A stretch of DNA of 64,000 nucleotides from Ornithinibacillus massiliensis (lineage in GTDB: Bacteria > Bacillota > Bacilli > Bacillales > Amphibacillaceae), in assembly GCF_018310345.1 (NCBI RefSeq), contig NZ_JAGXBY010000003.1, forward strand, positions 620,001-684,000, read 5' to 3'. Numbering within the stretch: position 1 is the first letter of the stretch; each line of letters starts with the position of its first letter. Under the pieces are notes generated by a model. It was not told the origin of the DNA, ran no database searches, and saw nothing but the letters and a program-made list of their open reading frames with translations. Positions 62,256 through 64,000 of this stretch are shown in pieces. Both the position numbers and the translations under genes were made by a program.

Positions 62256-64000
62256 TTATCCATAATTTATTGCTTCTCTTATCGATATTTTTGATGCTGA
62301 ATTACTTGGTATCCAGGAAGCAAGAAGGGTAAATACAATTCCTCCTGCAACAGATATAACTAAACTAGACCATGGAACCGAAAATTCAAGAAACGCTGGC
62401 GCTTGATTCGAAGTAGCATTTAAATAAATGACTAATATTCCATACAATATTCCGACGACGACACCAGTAATACCGATTAACAACCCTTCTGCTATAATCA
62501 TAATTCTCACTTGAGACTTTGTAAAACCTAATGCTCTCATCGTCCCAAGTTCTTTCGTACGCTCTAACGTATTCATAAATAGCGTATTACTAATTCCAAT
62601 TGCTGAAATCGCAATGACTAATATAAGTAAGGCAACAATCAAATCATTCATACCTTCTAGCCCACTTTTTGCTTGCTCAATATTTAATTGCATCATATCC
62701 ACATTTGCAATTGAATCTCCATAACTAGCCCAAAGACTAGCTAACACGATTGGAATAGTCTCTTCATCCGCTACATCAATCGCTATATGATAGTTCCATG
62801 GCCAGTTCAAGAAGTCCTGTACTAATGGTTCCTCTACAAACCCAACATAGCCTGAATAATGAGCGGAATGAACCGTTCCTTTGATAAAAAGCTCTGTCTC
62901 ACCAGCTGGCGTGTGAAAGGTAAATATATCCCCGACTACTGCCCCCATTTCAGCTAATGCACGATCGCCTATATAAACAGATGGCATATCACTTGTTTCA
63001 TCTATCGTTTCTATTAAGTCGAACATACTCGCACCGTTATTATCTGAAAAAGAAAGGATGGAAAATTCTCTAAGTTCATCATCTGGAGAATACCATGTCA
63101 CATTCGGTATTTCCGCATAATCGTCTACCTTTTCAATACCTTCTATAGTTGCTAAGGCTTCTATCTCATTTTTCGTCCAGGCGTTTTCTTTCTCTACTAT
63201 AATATCCCCACCAAAGGTTGCACGAATATCCTTCTCCAATCCTACAGGCAACGATTCTAATGTCGCACTCATAAATAATGCTAAACTAACTCCAATAGCC
63301 AGCATCGCAGCAGTATTTGCATTTCGTTTCTCAAATTGCTTCAATGAACAGTCTGCTTGGTTTCCTAAGAAACCGAACAACATCACAATGATTGGTCTAA
63401 GGACATATCGAGTAAGCTTCATCCATAGCGGGAACAGGAGAACAAGCCCGATGAATAGAAGTAAAAACGCCCATACATTATCAATCAATCCAAGAACTGT
63501 ACAAAGAACACCTATTATCACTCTTGGTATGTTAATTTTATTTACACTTTCGTTTTTTTGACCTGCCATTGCATCTAATATCGGGATTTTACCAGCCTTG
63601 TATATTGGGATTGCTGCTGCTATAAAAGGAAATACGATCCCTATGATAGCTGATATAATCATAGGTGACACGATTTCTACTTCATACGTGATATTTTGTG
63701 TCACAATGGAAGAAATTAAAATCTCTTGAACAACCATTCCTAGCCAAACCCCAATACCTATACCAAGCACTGTACCTATCCCTGCTAGAAAACCGATTTC
63801 CTTTAAAATAAGTTGAACCACATTTCTACTTGTATAGCCTAAGCTCTTCATGATAGCAATCTCATTATTGCGTTCTATAATACTCGTACGAATCATATTG
63901 AACGCAATAAAAGCACTTATAAAGATCGATAATATTGCTATTAGGTCAAATACAAAATACATACCATCCACAATATTATATTGCTTGGTATCTACCACAA
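62256..64000 (-). CDS. FtsX/MacB-type ABC transporter permease (5' end beyond window)
   Basis: At least 581 residues are visible; the frame is open to the right edge, and the first Met at 63998 lies inside a typical FtsX domain, so the true N-terminus is outside. Two FtsX blocks are visible (IERNNEIAIMKSLGYTSRNV near the left, ERTKELGTMRALGFTKSQVR near residue 500), each with following membrane spans, separated by a periplasmic-type domain of about 200 residues. It is the exporter subunit of an ABC system whose ATPase should be upstream, outside the window. Substrate unknown. Confidence 0.88.
   Translation of the reverse strand, partial: VVDTKQYNIVDGMYFVFDLIAILSIFISAFIAFNMIRTSIIERNNEIAIMKSLGYTSRNVVQLILKEIGFLAGIGTVLGIGIGVWLGMVVQEILISSIVTQNITYEVEIVSPMIISAIIGIVFPFIAAAIPIYKAGKIPILDAMAGQKNESVNKINIPRVIIGVLCTVLGLIDNVWAFLLLFIGLVLLFPLWMKLTRYVLRPIIVMLFGFLGNQADCSLKQFEKRNANTAAMLAIGVSLALFMSATLESLPVGLEKDIRATFGGDIIVEKENAWTKNEIEALATIEGIEKVDDYAEIPNVTWYSPDDELREFSILSFSDNNGASMFDLIETIDETSDMPSVYIGDRALAEMGAVVGDIFTFHTPAGETELFIKGTVHSAHYSGYVGFVEEPLVQDFLNWPWNYHIAIDVADEETIPIVLASLWASYGDSIANVDMMQLNIEQAKSGLEGMNDLIVALLILVIAISAIGISNTLFMNTLERTKELGTMRALGFTKSQVRIMIIAEGLLIGITGVVVGILYGILVIYLNATSNQAPAFLEFSVPWSSLVISVAGGIVFTLLASWIPSNSASKISIREAINYG

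Noticed and set aside
1-64000. CRISPR arrays, transposases, integrases, tRNA or rRNA genes
   Set aside because: No regularly spaced direct repeats other than the 42-bp tandem block, no DDE or recombinase-like protein, and no tRNA-like or rRNA-like conserved stretch was noticed; a tRNA scan would settle the last point.

Overview
The window is a low-GC, densely packed chromosomal segment from an endospore-forming member of the Bacillaceae. The evidence is a CotF-type spore coat gene pair, strong GGAGG-type ribosome binding sites with many TTG and GTG starts, an LnrJKLMN-like two-component/ABC operon, and a Dpp/Opp operon. Gene style resembles halotolerant genera such as Oceanobacillus or Virgibacillus; the genus is an inference. 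I saw no rRNA, tRNA, CRISPR array or insertion sequence.

Layout. 1-8 kb: a SWIM/SNF2 helicase-type gene cut by the left edge, a DUF418 membrane protein, an AzgA-type purine permease followed by adenine deaminase, and an amidohydrolase. 8-16 kb: an Rgg-type regulator, a patatin, and a histidine kinase/response regulator/ABC operon. 15.8-21.4 kb: a very low-complexity charged protein with a small partner, an SDR, an FMN reductase, a TPR protein and an OsmC protein. 21.4-27.1 kb: a complete dipeptide/oligopeptide ABC importer. 27.1-37.9 kb: a 42-bp tandem repeat, a MarR regulator with a palindromic operator facing lrgAB, a sodium/solute symporter, a TetR regulator with a YhgE-like permease, spore coat genes, a LysE exporter, an amino acid permease and a YqcI/YcgG protein. 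59-64 kb: an MBL-fold hydrolase, a tRNA-dihydrouridine synthase, and a PadR regulator with an FtsX-type permease cut by the right edge.

The centrepiece is an approximately 19.5-kb AT-rich island (38.9-58.5 kb). Fifteen genes on the minus strand plus one divergent aminotransferase form a RiPP cluster of thiopeptide/thiazole-oxazole (TOMM) type. A 63-residue precursor ends in a Ser/Thr/Cys core (SNCSTCGSSSTCSSTT). Around it are a YcaO cyclodehydratase, a ThiF-like leader-binding F protein, a separate E1-like zinc protein, two SagB-type dehydrogenase-like proteins, a LanB glutamylation protein, two separate SpaB_C-type proteins (the combination used for dehydroalanine formation and [4+2] pyridine formation), an SDR, a methyltransferase, a class III aminotransferase and an ABC exporter.

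The unusual part is an 803-aa protein that looks like a B12-binding/radical SAM/SPASM enzyme. It keeps the C-terminal cysteine-rich region and a PqqD-like end but has no CxxxCxxC SAM-cluster motif. A second 400-aa protein appears to share its later half but has lost the cysteines too. This pair of pseudo-radical-SAM scaffolds beside a thiopeptide-like precursor is the best candidate here for an undescribed system. The island carries no visible protease and no L11-type immunity gene, and possible decayed coding remnants lie at both edges.
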